A stretch of DNA of 22,005 bases from Syntrophomonadaceae bacterium (lineage in GTDB: Bacteria; Bacillota; Syntrophomonadia; Syntrophomonadales; Syntrophomonadaceae), in the NCBI GenBank assembly GCA_031265005.1, contig JAISDD010000221.1, forward strand, positions 1 to 22,005, given 5' to 3'. The notes under the pieces are model-generated. The model was given only the letters and a program-made list of their open reading frames with translations. It was not told the origin of the DNA and searched no databases. The position numbers were made by a program, and so were the translations under genes. Numbering within the stretch: the first letter of the stretch is position 1; every line of letters starts with the position of its first letter. Shown here one piece after another: positions 1 to 7,874 of this stretch.

Positions 1-435
1 AGAGTTCGATAAGCTTTTCATAATTTGAGCATTATCATGTATGGATCTCTACATATTTAGGCCAGATTAAAACAATATACACCTATATATTATGCGCACC
101 AGGCCTATCTATTCATTGATAAAAGCTTTCGTATTTTTGCTGCAAAATCGTTATGTACTTACACCACAGAGGTGAGCTAACTTTGAAGCAAAAACATTAC
201 GTAAGTAACTAAATTTGCTGTCTGAAATTGAAAGGAAATTTACCCATTGGCCTGAAAAGATTCTGTGGAAATCTCAAAAGCCAGCCATATTAAGATAAGA
301 TGGACCAGGCACATGGCGCGAGAACTAAATGAGGAGCCGGAAATTATTTTTTATATAGACCTGGCTGGGAAAAACGCTTATGAAATTTGTTTATATGGAC
401 TGAACCGGACGTATACGTAAATTTTATACCTGCGC
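1..435. other. Left-edge region without a convincing gene
   Basis: This AT-rich stretch lies downstream of the last gene of the minus-strand operon. All frames are interrupted. The only protein-like frame is on the plus strand (open from 256, ATG at 313, stop at 418-420, 35 codons), and it has no ribosome site and no family I recognise; it could be a gene remnant. An inverted repeat (TACTTAC at 156-162 with GTAAGTA at 201-207) encloses a CACC/GGTG mini-hairpin, but no T-run follows it, so I do not call a terminator. A palindrome ACGTATACGT lies near 411-420. Confidence 0.5.
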
Positions 436-2784
436 TCAGTTCTGTGAAGCCAATAATTCGCGCATCATATTAAACTCCACTTTAGTTAAAATCCTGGTCT
501 TATCCGTTAAATTCGAGCTTATATCTCCCAACTCTTTGTTAAAAAACAGATCAGGATCTGAAAATACCGCCAATTTTCCTTTACCTATATTCTTGACGCT
601 AAGTACCGCATTGCCATTCGCGTCTACTATAACAGTTTCTCCGCCGAGCACCGCCGCTACGTTTTCTGTCAGCGGGATATCCTTAAGCTCTCTAAAATCA
701 GCGTATTCAGCCATATTTTCAGCACTTATTGCCATGCCTGCTCTTTCGAGTAAATCATTAGCGTAGCCGCCTGAAACATTGTCCAAGATCAGCAGCACCG
801 CGCCTTCCTCAATCTTGTCCATTATCCCATCGATATTCCGCAGAGGTTTGTCCGGTTTAACTATCACCGCCATATCGCCCTTATCCATCGCTTCTTCAAG
901 ACTTCTTTGTAATGAAGGCACGTATCCGAGCCTTTGTGTCCAAACATAAAAGGTGCTTATCTGTTCGTCCATGTCAGCAAGAAATCCTTCGAGGTCTTTA
1001 GGAAGCATCGCAGTAGAGTATTCATCCTCAAAACAAATGTTCACTATGGGCGCTATAGGTTCCGGCAGTTTTAAGGAATGGGCATGGAGACCGAATAAAA
1101 CAGCGCTTATGAAAAACGCCGCAACGCCAGAAGTTAAAATTACAGGCGCAGAGGGATTTTTTTTGCTTTTTCTGGCAGTGAAAACCACGAACGCCGCCAA
1201 AGCGGTAAACGACAGCAACGCTATCGCGGCCGCGATGGCGCGCGGCGCAATAGGCATAGTGTTTTCACGATTAAGCCATTGCAAGCTTTTCAGCAGCAAT
1301 TCAGGTTTACCCGGCATGTGCATCCAGAAATTTGAATAAACCGTACTGTCTGTAAAGGCCAAAACGCGTCCTTTACCGTAATATGCCGACGCGCACTGTA
1401 CGAAAGAGCCAAATTCAAGCAGCCCCGAATTGGTATCAGCCGGAAAGAAATTATCCTGTGAATAATCCGCCGGCAGATTTTTCAGCCCGTAACCCGTGAT
1501 GATTTCCTCAGTAAGCCATGAAGTTTCTAAAGTACACGAAGTCGCGAACAAAAAATGCGGAAGCCCGGCCACGACAGGATGAGGCAGCAGCCTTGGCGCG
1601 TCATATTCTGACAGTGAGCCTGAAGTAAGTTCATAAGTGCAGTCATAGTTAAAAGAAAAACCAAAGTCTGGCGCTATCTGATTCAGATTACTTCCTGTGC
1701 CGAACACATTAGTATGGTCACCTATCATATAAAGCCCGCCTCCGTTGGCAACGAAGTCCAATATAGCCGAAATTTCATCATTTGAATACGGTTCCGTTGG
1801 TGTTTTCAAAATCAATACATCGACGTTTTCGAGGCTCTCACGGTTTATATGGGCCGTGTTGCGCGATGCATGGTAAAATTTACTAATATACTCATAGAAA
1901 CAATAATAATTGTACCCGGAGCGCTCGCCGAACCAGTTTTCATCATAGGCCTCATCCGTCCATTCCCAATTGCTGTGGTATTCTTCCACCATTACCCGTC
2001 CGTTTTTCTCTCGCCCGAGATCGTGCCACCCTAAAAAGGCAGCCGAAGAAAACACGAACGTAAAAGCTAAAGCTGCCGCCACCAATGTGACGCTGCCTCG
2101 CCTAAATAAAAATATCCGTTCAATCCGCACCTCAGGCAATCCTCTGAATACACGTGCAAGTATTATTGAATAAGGCAGTAACGTAAGCAGAGTAACCGAC
2201 GACACCCAAAACAGGCTGTGAAATTGATAACTCGCGTACAATAGCAAAAGCAGGGTATAACGAAAAAAACTATAGGCCGCTGTAACCGCCAGCAAGCATA
2301 AGTATTTTTTCACCCCCGCGCCTTTGAGAGCTAATAACGCATAACCCCCGGCTAACGCTGTCAAGAAAAATATCAGGCCAACCTTTTCCCACGAACTCGA
2401 AAAGGCTATGGTCTTGAGCGCGGAAAAAATATATATGTCTCCGCCTTCAACTACGGAATTCACCCCGAATACGCTTAGCAGATTTCCGGAAAGCGCTGCA
2501 AAAAGATTTTCCGCATGATGCTTTGCGAAAACCCAGTAGGCAAACAAGAACACGAAACCTTGAAACAAAAATATAACAGCGCATTGAAGCAGAGCAACTC
2601 CCGCACGGCGCAAGGCTGACCTGAAGTTTGAACGCCTTGCTGTCGACGCGCGGAACGATGACCAGCCCGCCAAAATCAAAGCAATTAAAATATAAATCAA
2701 TACGGGCTGCTCTCCATAGATTTTAGAAATGCCCAGCCATGACAGACTTAAAAACAAAAGAGAAATCCATGCTAAATCTATCAT
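436..2784 (-). CDS. Large membrane protein with two GATase/DUF4350-like domains (third operon gene)
   Basis: Function unknown. Residues 1 to about 255 form several membrane segments. A first Rossmann-like extracytoplasmic domain follows, with a GGGLYMIGDHT turn near residue 346 and a closing YGKGRVLAFTDST segment, as in glutamine-amidotransferase-like DUF4350/GldG-type proteins. Two more membrane segments lie near 511-560, then a second, more diverged domain runs from about 578 to the end (GKGKLAVFSDPD). It is a paralogue of the gene upstream: VDVLILKTP...GGGLYMIGDHT matches ADVLVVINP...GGGLLAVGDHT. A longer frame begins at GTG 2790, but the GGAGG at 2792-2796 is 7 nt from the ATG at 2784 and only 1 nt from that GTG, so I choose 2784. 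That ATG overlaps the upstream stop in an ATGA arrangement, indicating translational coupling. No amidotransferase catalytic Cys is evident, so a binding or structural role is likelier than enzymatic. The family assignment is by pattern only. Confidence 0.85.
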   Translation of the reverse strand: MIDLAWISLLFLSLSWLGISKIYGEQPVLIYILIALILAGWSSFRASTARRSNFRSALRRAGVALLQCAVIFLFQGFVFLFAYWVFAKHHAENLFAALSGNLLSVFGVNSVVEGGDIYIFSALKTIAFSSSWEKVGLIFFLTALAGGYALLALKGAGVKKYLCLLAVTAAYSFFRYTLLLLLYASYQFHSLFWVSSVTLLTLLPYSIILARVFRGLPEVRIERIFLFRRGSVTLVAAALAFTFVFSSAAFLGWHDLGREKNGRVMVEEYHSNWEWTDEAYDENWFGERSGYNYYCFYEYISKFYHASRNTAHINRESLENVDVLILKTPTEPYSNDEISAILDFVANGGGLYMIGDHTNVFGTGSNLNQIAPDFGFSFNYDCTYELTSGSLSEYDAPRLLPHPVVAGLPHFLFATSCTLETSWLTEEIITGYGLKNLPADYSQDNFFPADTNSGLLEFGSFVQCASAYYGKGRVLAFTDSTVYSNFWMHMPGKPELLLKSLQWLNRENTMPIAPRAIAAAIALLSFTALAAFVVFTARKSKKNPSAPVILTSGVAAFFISAVLFGLHAHSLKLPEPIAPIVNICFEDEYSTAMLPKDLEGFLADMDEQISTFYVWTQRLGYVPSLQRSLEEAMDKGDMAVIVKPDKPLRNIDGIMDKIEEGAVLLILDNVSGGYANDLLERAGMAISAENMAEYADFRELKDIPLTENVAAVLGGETVIVDANGNAVLSVKNIGKGKLAVFSDPDLFFNKELGDISSNLTDKTRILTKVEFNMMRELLASQN

Positions 2785-4922
2785 TTCCACGCCTCCATAC
2801 TCAAAACAGCTTCTGGTCTGTTCCCTGCCGCTTCGTTCAGCAGATCACTGATAAAATCAACGTTGCCTTTTCGGTAAGTATCTATGCTTTCCAAATTTTT
2901 ATTTTTAATAAAGTCAGCGTCGCCAAAGGCGTAAACCTCCCCCTTGCCGACAGCGGCGCGGGCTATCACGCTGTAATCCCAAATTTCCACCAGACCGTCA
3001 GCCGCCGTTTCTTCATCCGCTACTGGCAAGCCCATGTACAAAAGCGGGCAAGCATTCCAGAAAGCCATTTCAGGGGCTACGTCCGGAGATACCCTGCCTA
3101 TCGGAATATTCTCAAAAGAAAACCCGAACTGGGCAAAAAGTTTTTTTGTAGCCTCTGGGCTTCTGTACATTCCAAATATCATTACCAGGCCGCCGTTTTC
3201 CGCGAAAGCGTACAACGAAAGTCGTTCCTTTTCAGATAACGCTAAAGCGGGTTCGAGCAGCACGATGAGGCTCAAATTTTCAGTCTCGTTTATTATTTCC
3301 GAAAGGCTGGCCTCTTGATTGACATAGGCTGTCATTCCCGCACGCAGCGCGGACGCTATGAAGCCATCCACCGAATTGCCGGACTTATCCATGCTGAACG
3401 ATGGCATGTGTCTCGCGTCTATAACGCAGGATGGACTGTGCAATCGTGCGTTTTTTGTCTCGCTGTCACTGCTATTCGTACCGCCGCTGTTTTCCGCGAG
3501 GTAAGCAAATAAGTTATTTATAAGAGAATAACTGTAGGCTATGCTTATATTTTGCAAAAACGAGGTATCTCCAAAGGCTATCATTTTCCCTTTTCCGTAC
3601 GATGACTCGGCGGCAAGTATGAGGTCGCCGATACGCTCGCCTCTCTCGAACTGCATGTTTCCCAAGAACCCGTCCGCTGCGTTTTCAGAATCGCCTGTGT
3701 CGGAATAACCGCACCTGCCTATCAGCAAAGGCTTGGCCCTGTATGATGTTTCCAGTGAAGCGCCTACGACAGCCTGTATTTGCCTGTCTGAAACACCACT
3801 AAAAACTGGGCTGCGCCGCATTATAAATTCGTCGGGCCAAAGTGTTTTGAAAGGTATGGCGCTGTCAAAATTAAACGATATCCCCGCTGGCTCCAACACT
3901 GCGTTAAGTGGCATCCGTATTTGCTCTCCTCCTGTATGGTCTCCCACAGCCAGCAATCCTCCGCCTCTTTCGACAAAACCCCATATAGATTGGAGGTTTT
4001 CATTATCCGGCGTTGACATAGGGTTGATCACCACAAGCACATCAGCAGTTTCAAGGACCTTGTCATCTACCGTATCGACTATGGCGCACGAATAACCTTT
4101 CGTTTCAAGGTAGTTTGGCAAAAACCCAAACATGCCCGCATTGTCAAGTCCGTATCTTCCATGTTCCGGAGTTCTGAAATCTATACCGGAATCCCAGAAA
4201 AGGACTCTTTGCCCGGTAATTGGCTCAGGGACTTTCGGGTCTATTGATGAAGCAAAATAAAGCGCCAGACAAAGCGCTGCTAACGCCGCCGTCCCCATAC
4301 ATTCTTTAATTCTCACCTTAGATTTATAAGCGCCCATCTCGCGGCGCAGTTTCTTGTACATCAGCGTATACTCGCCAAGCAGGGCAGCAAACAGCAGGGC
4401 GCGGTAATCCAAGGGGCCAGTAAGCGGCTCTATGAAACCTAGCCCCAGTAAGATACTATTTTCCGCAAGGATTGTCCATAGCGCAATGTACACGCCCCAT
4501 ATCATAAAAATGCTAATAAAATATGAAATTTGCAAAAAGAGAAATTTTTTGCGGTAAAACACCCACGTGACAGTAAATGCGATAATAAACAAACACACAA
4601 GGTCAAACCCGCTGTATGTAACACCCATTGAAATTTCTCGTCCTGTCAGCGTACCGACTAATCCCGAAAAGACGAGAGAAAAGTCACTCAAAGCATGATA
4701 GAAAGAAGCTGAACTATTTTTCACCAGCATATAGACTAAGAATACGGAAAATATAAAACCTTGAAGCAGCAGAGCATCAAAATCTTTCCGTATAAAAGAA
4801 CTATAGCAAACGGCATAGATATAATATGCCCCAGCTAACACCGCAAGAAGCGCGAGACAATAGCCGGGGGCGGAACTAACCATTCCAAAGGCAAAAGCAA
4901 TGACACAAAAAAAAGCAATCAT
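2781..4922 (-). CDS. Large membrane protein with two GATase/DUF4350-like domains (second operon gene)
   Basis: Function unknown. About 230 N-terminal residues hold several membrane segments. A soluble part follows with two tandem Rossmann-like domains. The first has GGGLLAVGDHTGG near residue 319 and YGKGKMIAFGDTS; the second has ENGGLVMIFGMY and VGKGEVYAFGDAD. Unlike the downstream paralogue there are no membrane segments between the two domains. The start is uncertain. The frame is open from TTG 4964, which would overlap the preceding gene by 29 bp and has no ribosome site. ATG 4922 comes right after that gene's stop, but the nearest GGAGG (4943-4947) is 20 nt away. I give 4922 as the likelier start. 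Together with the SLH Cys-repeat gene before it and the paralogue after it, it forms a tightly packed operon, so the three products probably act together at the cell envelope. Confidence 0.83.
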   Translation of the reverse strand: MIAFFCVIAFAFGMVSSAPGYCLALLAVLAGAYYIYAVCYSSFIRKDFDALLLQGFIFSVFLVYMLVKNSSASFYHALSDFSLVFSGLVGTLTGREISMGVTYSGFDLVCLFIIAFTVTWVFYRKKFLFLQISYFISIFMIWGVYIALWTILAENSILLGLGFIEPLTGPLDYRALLFAALLGEYTLMYKKLRREMGAYKSKVRIKECMGTAALAALCLALYFASSIDPKVPEPITGQRVLFWDSGIDFRTPEHGRYGLDNAGMFGFLPNYLETKGYSCAIVDTVDDKVLETADVLVVINPMSTPDNENLQSIWGFVERGGGLLAVGDHTGGEQIRMPLNAVLEPAGISFNFDSAIPFKTLWPDEFIMRRSPVFSGVSDRQIQAVVGASLETSYRAKPLLIGRCGYSDTGDSENAADGFLGNMQFERGERIGDLILAAESSYGKGKMIAFGDTSFLQNISIAYSYSLINNLFAYLAENSGGTNSSDSETKNARLHSPSCVIDARHMPSFSMDKSGNSVDGFIASALRAGMTAYVNQEASLSEIINETENLSLIVLLEPALALSEKERLSLYAFAENGGLVMIFGMYRSPEATKKLFAQFGFSFENIPIGRVSPDVAPEMAFWNACPLLYMGLPVADEETAADGLVEIWDYSVIARAAVGKGEVYAFGDADFIKNKNLESIDTYRKGNVDFISDLLNEAAGNRPEAVLSMEAWK
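2792..2796 (-). promoter_or_regulatory. Ribosome binding site that decides the start at 2784
   Basis: GGAGG on the minus strand, 7 nt before the ATG at 2784. It lies inside the last codons of the upstream gene, fitting a coupled ATGA stop-start. The GTG at 2790 is too close to be served by it. Confidence 0.75.
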
Positions 4923-4935
4923 GAAATCATGCCGC

Positions 4936-6237
4936 TCATATGCCTCCGCTCTGGGATACGCCAATATCGGCCACGGCGTTATAAAGCCTTAGCATAGTCA
5001 CATAAGACTGCTGTCTTGTATACATTCCCAAAGGACTGAACATGTTATCTCCGGTTCCGCTCATTATGCCTTGCGCGACCACAAAGCCCAGAGAATCTCT
5101 AGCCCATGCGGCCATTTGCTCCTGGTCATAAAAGCCGCTGGCCTGTGTGCCAGAATCCTCAGCGCCTAAAACAATCGCTGCTTTTTTCAGCATTACGGCC
5201 GCTTCCTGGCGCGTTATGAGCCCCGACGGATTGAAGGCTTCATTCCCCACTCCATTGACAACTCCGAGCGCATTAAGCCAAGCCACGTCAAGATCGTCAG
5301 TATCGTTAAACGGCTTTGGCTTTTCATCGAAAACATTCCTATTAGCCATAAAGTTTTTCTTAAGCAGAACTTGTGACAGGACGTTGCAAAATTCCTGGCG
5401 CGTTATGTTCGCCTCATAATTGCTGCACATATGTACGGGTATCAGCTCCAGTGAAATAGCTTTTTCGATATCGCTCTTAGCCCATGAAGCAGGTTCGTCC
5501 GAAAGCGGCGGCGTAGGACTCGTTTCTGGCAGCGGCGAACCGTTCGATGGCAGCGTCTGCCCATTGTTCACAGGAACCGGAGGAAGCGGGTTCGCACAGT
5601 AAGCTCCGGAAAAACTGCAAGTCGCGCTAGCTCCGCAGGTACTCGTCCCGGAACAAGTGTTAGTTCCAAAACAGGTGCTGCTGCCGGCGCATGAAGACAT
5701 ACCGGCACAAGTGCTGGTCCCGGCGCAGCTACTGCTGCCGGCACAGGTACTGGTCCCAGAACAGGTGCTACTGCCGGCGCAGGTACTGCTGCCTACGCAG
5801 GTAGACCCGCAGGTCGTGCCGCAGGTATAGTTCGTTGTGACATTTGGTATTGGAGTGCTTGGAATAATTGGAGTACTAGGAATACTGGGAATAACAGGAG
5901 GTACGTAAGGTTTTGGTATGCTAGGGATGCCTGGAATTCCAGGAATTCCGGCCACTGTCTTTAAGACAGCCGTCGTATCGCCGATGTCCTTCTTGTCGGC
6001 TTTCTCCGTCACCGCATCGTTTGCCTGAACCTGGTATTCGCCTCTTTCTTTTTCTTCAAATTGCCGCATGGTGCTTTGAAGGGAGGCTCCAAACAAGGGA
6101 GAATACCCTTCTTCGACTTTGGAGGCCAAAGCAGTCTTTGTGTCAAAAATAGCCATGAACACCAAAATCAGCAAAGCGAAAATAATCAGCAAAATAGTTT
6201 TACGGCAATCTACTTTTCGGGAAATTCCGTCAGTCAT
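4936..6237 (-). CDS. S-layer-homology protein with a hexad cysteine repeat
   Basis: 433-residue exported surface protein, first gene of the operon. A hydrophobic segment at residues 13-31 followed by TALA-SK looks like a signal peptide or anchor. Residues 97-132 are Pro/Gly/Ile-rich (GIPGIPGIPSIP). Residues 139-214 contain 14 cysteines; from 147 to 207 there is one exactly every six residues in the pattern C-x-G-[ST]-x-[ST]. A Pro-rich linker then leads to about three SLH modules (roughly 250-292, 308-357 and 368-420) with the typical ITRQE and FNPSG elements. SLH modules bind pyruvylated secondary cell-wall polymer, so the C-terminus probably docks on the wall and the Cys block is displayed. 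The frame extends up to 6303, but the GGAGG at 6245-6249 lies 7 nt before the ATG at 6237, which sets the start. The role of the Cys block is unknown; a disulfide-laddered beta-solenoid, metal binding and intermolecular cross-linking are all possible. Confidence 0.9.
   Translation of the reverse strand: MTDGISRKVDCRKTILLIIFALLILVFMAIFDTKTALASKVEEGYSPLFGASLQSTMRQFEEKERGEYQVQANDAVTEKADKKDIGDTTAVLKTVAGIPGIPGIPSIPKPYVPPVIPSIPSTPIIPSTPIPNVTTNYTCGTTCGSTCVGSSTCAGSSTCSGTSTCAGSSSCAGTSTCAGMSSCAGSSTCFGTNTCSGTSTCGASATCSFSGAYCANPLPPVPVNNGQTLPSNGSPLPETSPTPPLSDEPASWAKSDIEKAISLELIPVHMCSNYEANITRQEFCNVLSQVLLKKNFMANRNVFDEKPKPFNDTDDLDVAWLNALGVVNGVGNEAFNPSGLITRQEAAVMLKKAAIVLGAEDSGTQASGFYDQEQMAAWARDSLGFVVAQGIMSGTGDNMFSPLGMYTRQQSYVTMLRLYNAVADIGVSQSGGI
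5596..5823 (-). repeat. 18-bp coding repeat specifying the Cys hexads
   Basis: The DNA for residues 139-214 of the SLH protein is a degenerate 18-bp tandem repeat. Eleven cysteines (147, 153, 159 and so on to 207) fall exactly 18 bp apart. Two shorter steps of four residues precede them (139, 143, 147) and one step of seven ends the block (207 to 214). Nucleotide similarity is strongest between units 36 bp apart, which suggests growth by duplication of hexad pairs. Confidence 0.9.
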
Positions 6238-6244
6238 AAAAATT

Positions 6245-6249
6245 CCTCC
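6245..6249 (-). promoter_or_regulatory. Ribosome binding site that decides the start at 6237
   Basis: GGAGG, 7 nt before the ATG. It sets the start of the SLH Cys-repeat protein 22 codons inside the longest frame and places the hydrophobic export segment near the N-terminus. Confidence 0.8.
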
Positions 6250-6329
6250 TTCAAATCGATTCGACGGGACTTGATGAAAATCCAAACCATTGCTAAAAAA
6301 CACGTTTCAATACATCATTTCGCAATTTA

Positions 6330-6358
6330 AGAGTACAAAAATTTATCTTAAAAGTCAA
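6330..6358 (-). promoter_or_regulatory. Probable sigma-A promoter of the SLH/DUF4350-like operon
   Basis: On the minus strand, TTGACT (6353-6358), a 17-bp spacer and TACTCT (6330-6335), ending about 90 bp before the start codon of the SLH protein. It lies after the rodA stop, so the operon can be transcribed independently of rodA. No terminator is visible between rodA and this promoter. Confidence 0.55.
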
Positions 6359-6383
6359 TAAAAGTTTATCAAGCGCAGCCATC

Positions 6384-7523
6384 TTAAAATACTAAACGGT
6401 TGCCGCGAATATTTACGCTTAAAATTAAGCCGACCGCCACGAGATTAGTAAGCATGGAACTGCCGCCGTAGCTTATAAAAGGCAACGGTATGCCGGTAAT
6501 AGGCATTACTCCTAAAGACATGCCTATGTTTTCAAAAATATGAAACAACCACATAGCTGAAATCCCAATAACCAGCAAAGATCCATAAAGATCTTTGGCT
6601 CTGAAACTGATCAGAAGCGTACGGATCAGGATTATCATATAAATTATAATAACCGCGAACGCTCCGATAAAGCCTAGTTCCTCTCCAATAACCGCATAAA
6701 TAAAATCGGTGTGATGTTCAGGCAGAAAATTCAATTGGACTTGAGTGCCTTGAAATAATCCTCGTCCGCTAAAGCCTCCAGATCCTATGGCCACTAAAGA
6801 TTGAATCGTATTCCAGCCTGCCCCTCTTCCGCCTAAGCCGTCGTTATATGGATCAATAAAAATCGTCAGCCTTTGGATTTGATAGTTTTTCAAAGGCAGA
6901 GGAAGATCAAACTGAAAATGCAAAAATAATACTAAGGCGATCATTAAAACAGCAGCCATAATTAAGGCCCCCAGTCTTTTCGGATCTGCCCCTGCGAAAA
7001 ACATCATGACGACGGTAAATGCTATATAAACTAAAGCAGTCCCTAAGTCCGGCTGCATAATGATCATAGCGAAAGGTATCCCCATAAAAATTATGCACGG
7101 CATGATCTCTCCTAAAGTATGCAGGTTATCTCTCCTTTGATTGAGAAAATTAGCAAACGCCAATATCAACAATATTTTAGTTATTTCCGCTACTTGCAGC
7201 GCCGGTAAAGGCCCTATTTTCAGCCATCCATTCGTACCCCGCATCTCTTGTCCAAAAAATAAAACCATAAATAGCAGCAATATAGCCGTTCCGTACAAGA
7301 CCCAGCTAAAACGCCTTATCAACAAATAATCATACCTGATTATTAAAATTACCACTACCAATCCGCCTACTAAAACTACGATCTGTCTGAGTAAGAATGA
7401 ATTCATAGTGGAAGTACTGATCGCTTCAGTCGCGCTGACCAATACTATCAACCCAAAAGCTATCAGCAAAAACAAAAATAACACGAAAGGCTTATCAATG
7501 TATTTGATCCTTTTAAAGTCCAA
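6384..7523 (-). CDS. rodA: RodA, SEDS-family peptidoglycan glycosyltransferase
   Basis: Integral membrane glycan polymerase that extends lipid II strands together with the class B transpeptidase PBP2 in the rod-shape elongation complex. The 379-residue product has the SEDS layout of about ten membrane segments. Hallmarks are RGTNGWLKIGP, an AEITKILLI segment, QPDLGTALVY, RGLFQGTQVQLNFLPEHHTDFIYAVIGEELGF and the C-terminal GIPLPFISYGGSSM. The aspartate in HTDFI corresponds to the residue essential for polymerisation in characterised RodA proteins. RodA is preferred over FtsW or SpoVE because of sequence style and because its partner PBP2 and minCDE lie on the same strand upstream. The start is TTG 7523, with AAGGAGG at 7532-7538, 8 nt away. 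In related Clostridia rodA directly follows minE; here about 11 kb intervene. Confidence 0.95.
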   Translation of the reverse strand: MDFKRIKYIDKPFVLFLFLLIAFGLIVLVSATEAISTSTMNSFLLRQIVVLVGGLVVVILIIRYDYLLIRRFSWVLYGTAILLLFMVLFFGQEMRGTNGWLKIGPLPALQVAEITKILLILAFANFLNQRRDNLHTLGEIMPCIIFMGIPFAMIIMQPDLGTALVYIAFTVVMMFFAGADPKRLGALIMAAVLMIALVLFLHFQFDLPLPLKNYQIQRLTIFIDPYNDGLGGRGAGWNTIQSLVAIGSGGFSGRGLFQGTQVQLNFLPEHHTDFIYAVIGEELGFIGAFAVIIIYMIILIRTLLISFRAKDLYGSLLVIGISAMWLFHIFENIGMSLGVMPITGIPLPFISYGGSSMLTNLVAVGLILSVNIRGNRLVF

Positions 7524-7670
7524 AATTACAACCTCCTTAGCTAATTATAAATCCTTCCCAAAATACTGTCTAGTTCAAGAGATTTATGCCGTTTTATTCT
7601 TTACCGCCCCTGTTTATTGGATTATCTGTCAATAATATCTTTTATTGTCAAAACCCCTTCTCCACCACCG

Positions 7671-7738
7671 CGCCAGAAAATGTCCCGGCTTGACCCCCCC
7701 CGTTGAAGTGCTGCCCTTATCTTGACAATTCACTGGCG
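7671..7738. repeat. Imperfect inverted repeat, possible insertion-sequence scar
   Basis: CGCCAG-AAAATGTC at the left end and, on the opposite strand, CGCCAG-TGAATTGTC at the right end enclose about 40 bp with a run of eight Cs. The composition differs from the AT-rich flanks. The ends recall transposon termini containing TGTC/TTGACA motifs, but no transposase and no target-site duplication are seen, so this is only a candidate relic or small non-autonomous element. Confidence 0.3.
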
Positions 7739-7768
7739 GGCAAAGATTACGGGTATAAAAACGACGAC

Positions 7769-7824
7769 TTTACAAAAATTTTATAAAATTATGATAGTAA
7801 TTTTTACACCATATTTTATATAAT
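7769..7824 (+). promoter_or_regulatory. Possible Pho-box-like promoter of yibE
   Basis: TTTACA (7769-7774), TTTATA (7780-7785), a weak ATGATA (7791-7796) and TTTACA (7803-7808) occur at steps of 11, 11 and 12 bp, followed by a consensus TATAAT at 7819-7824 about 50 bp before the ATG. The PhoP consensus of Bacillus is direct TT(A/T/C)A(C/T)A repeats at 11-bp periodicity. The region is very AT-rich, so chance is a real alternative. Confidence 0.35.
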
Positions 7825-7874
7825 CAAAACTTGTAATCCTTATCATTTTTTATGATTGAACGGAAGGTGTTCAG

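Larger units (their letters stand above)
7524..7874. other. Divergent intergenic region between rodA and yibE
   Basis: 350 bp between two divergent genes. It holds the rodA ribosome site, two TTGACA-like motifs on the minus strand near 7625-7650 without a well-spaced -10 box, a C-rich stretch with an imperfect inverted repeat at 7671-7740 (listed separately) and an AT-rich Pho-box-like yibE promoter region at 7769-7824. No coding frame is convincing. Confidence 0.6.

Noticed and set aside
313..420. 35-codon plus-strand frame starting MARELNEEPE
   Set aside because: It has no ribosome site, no recognisable family and stops in frame shortly upstream; kept only as a possible remnant.
5596..5823. 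CRISPR-like array because of regular 18-bp spacing
   Set aside because: The repeats are degenerate, in frame and encode the Cys hexads; there are no spacers of CRISPR size and no cas genes.
7408..7635. Plus-strand frame across the rodA start and leader
   Set aside because: It is antisense to the N-terminus of rodA and has no ribosome site or protein-like character beyond that shadow.
7625..7660. TTGACA motifs as the rodA promoter
   Set aside because: Two TTGACA-like boxes on the minus strand lack a -10 box at 16-18 bp; the nearest, GATAAT, is at 20 bp. Not called.
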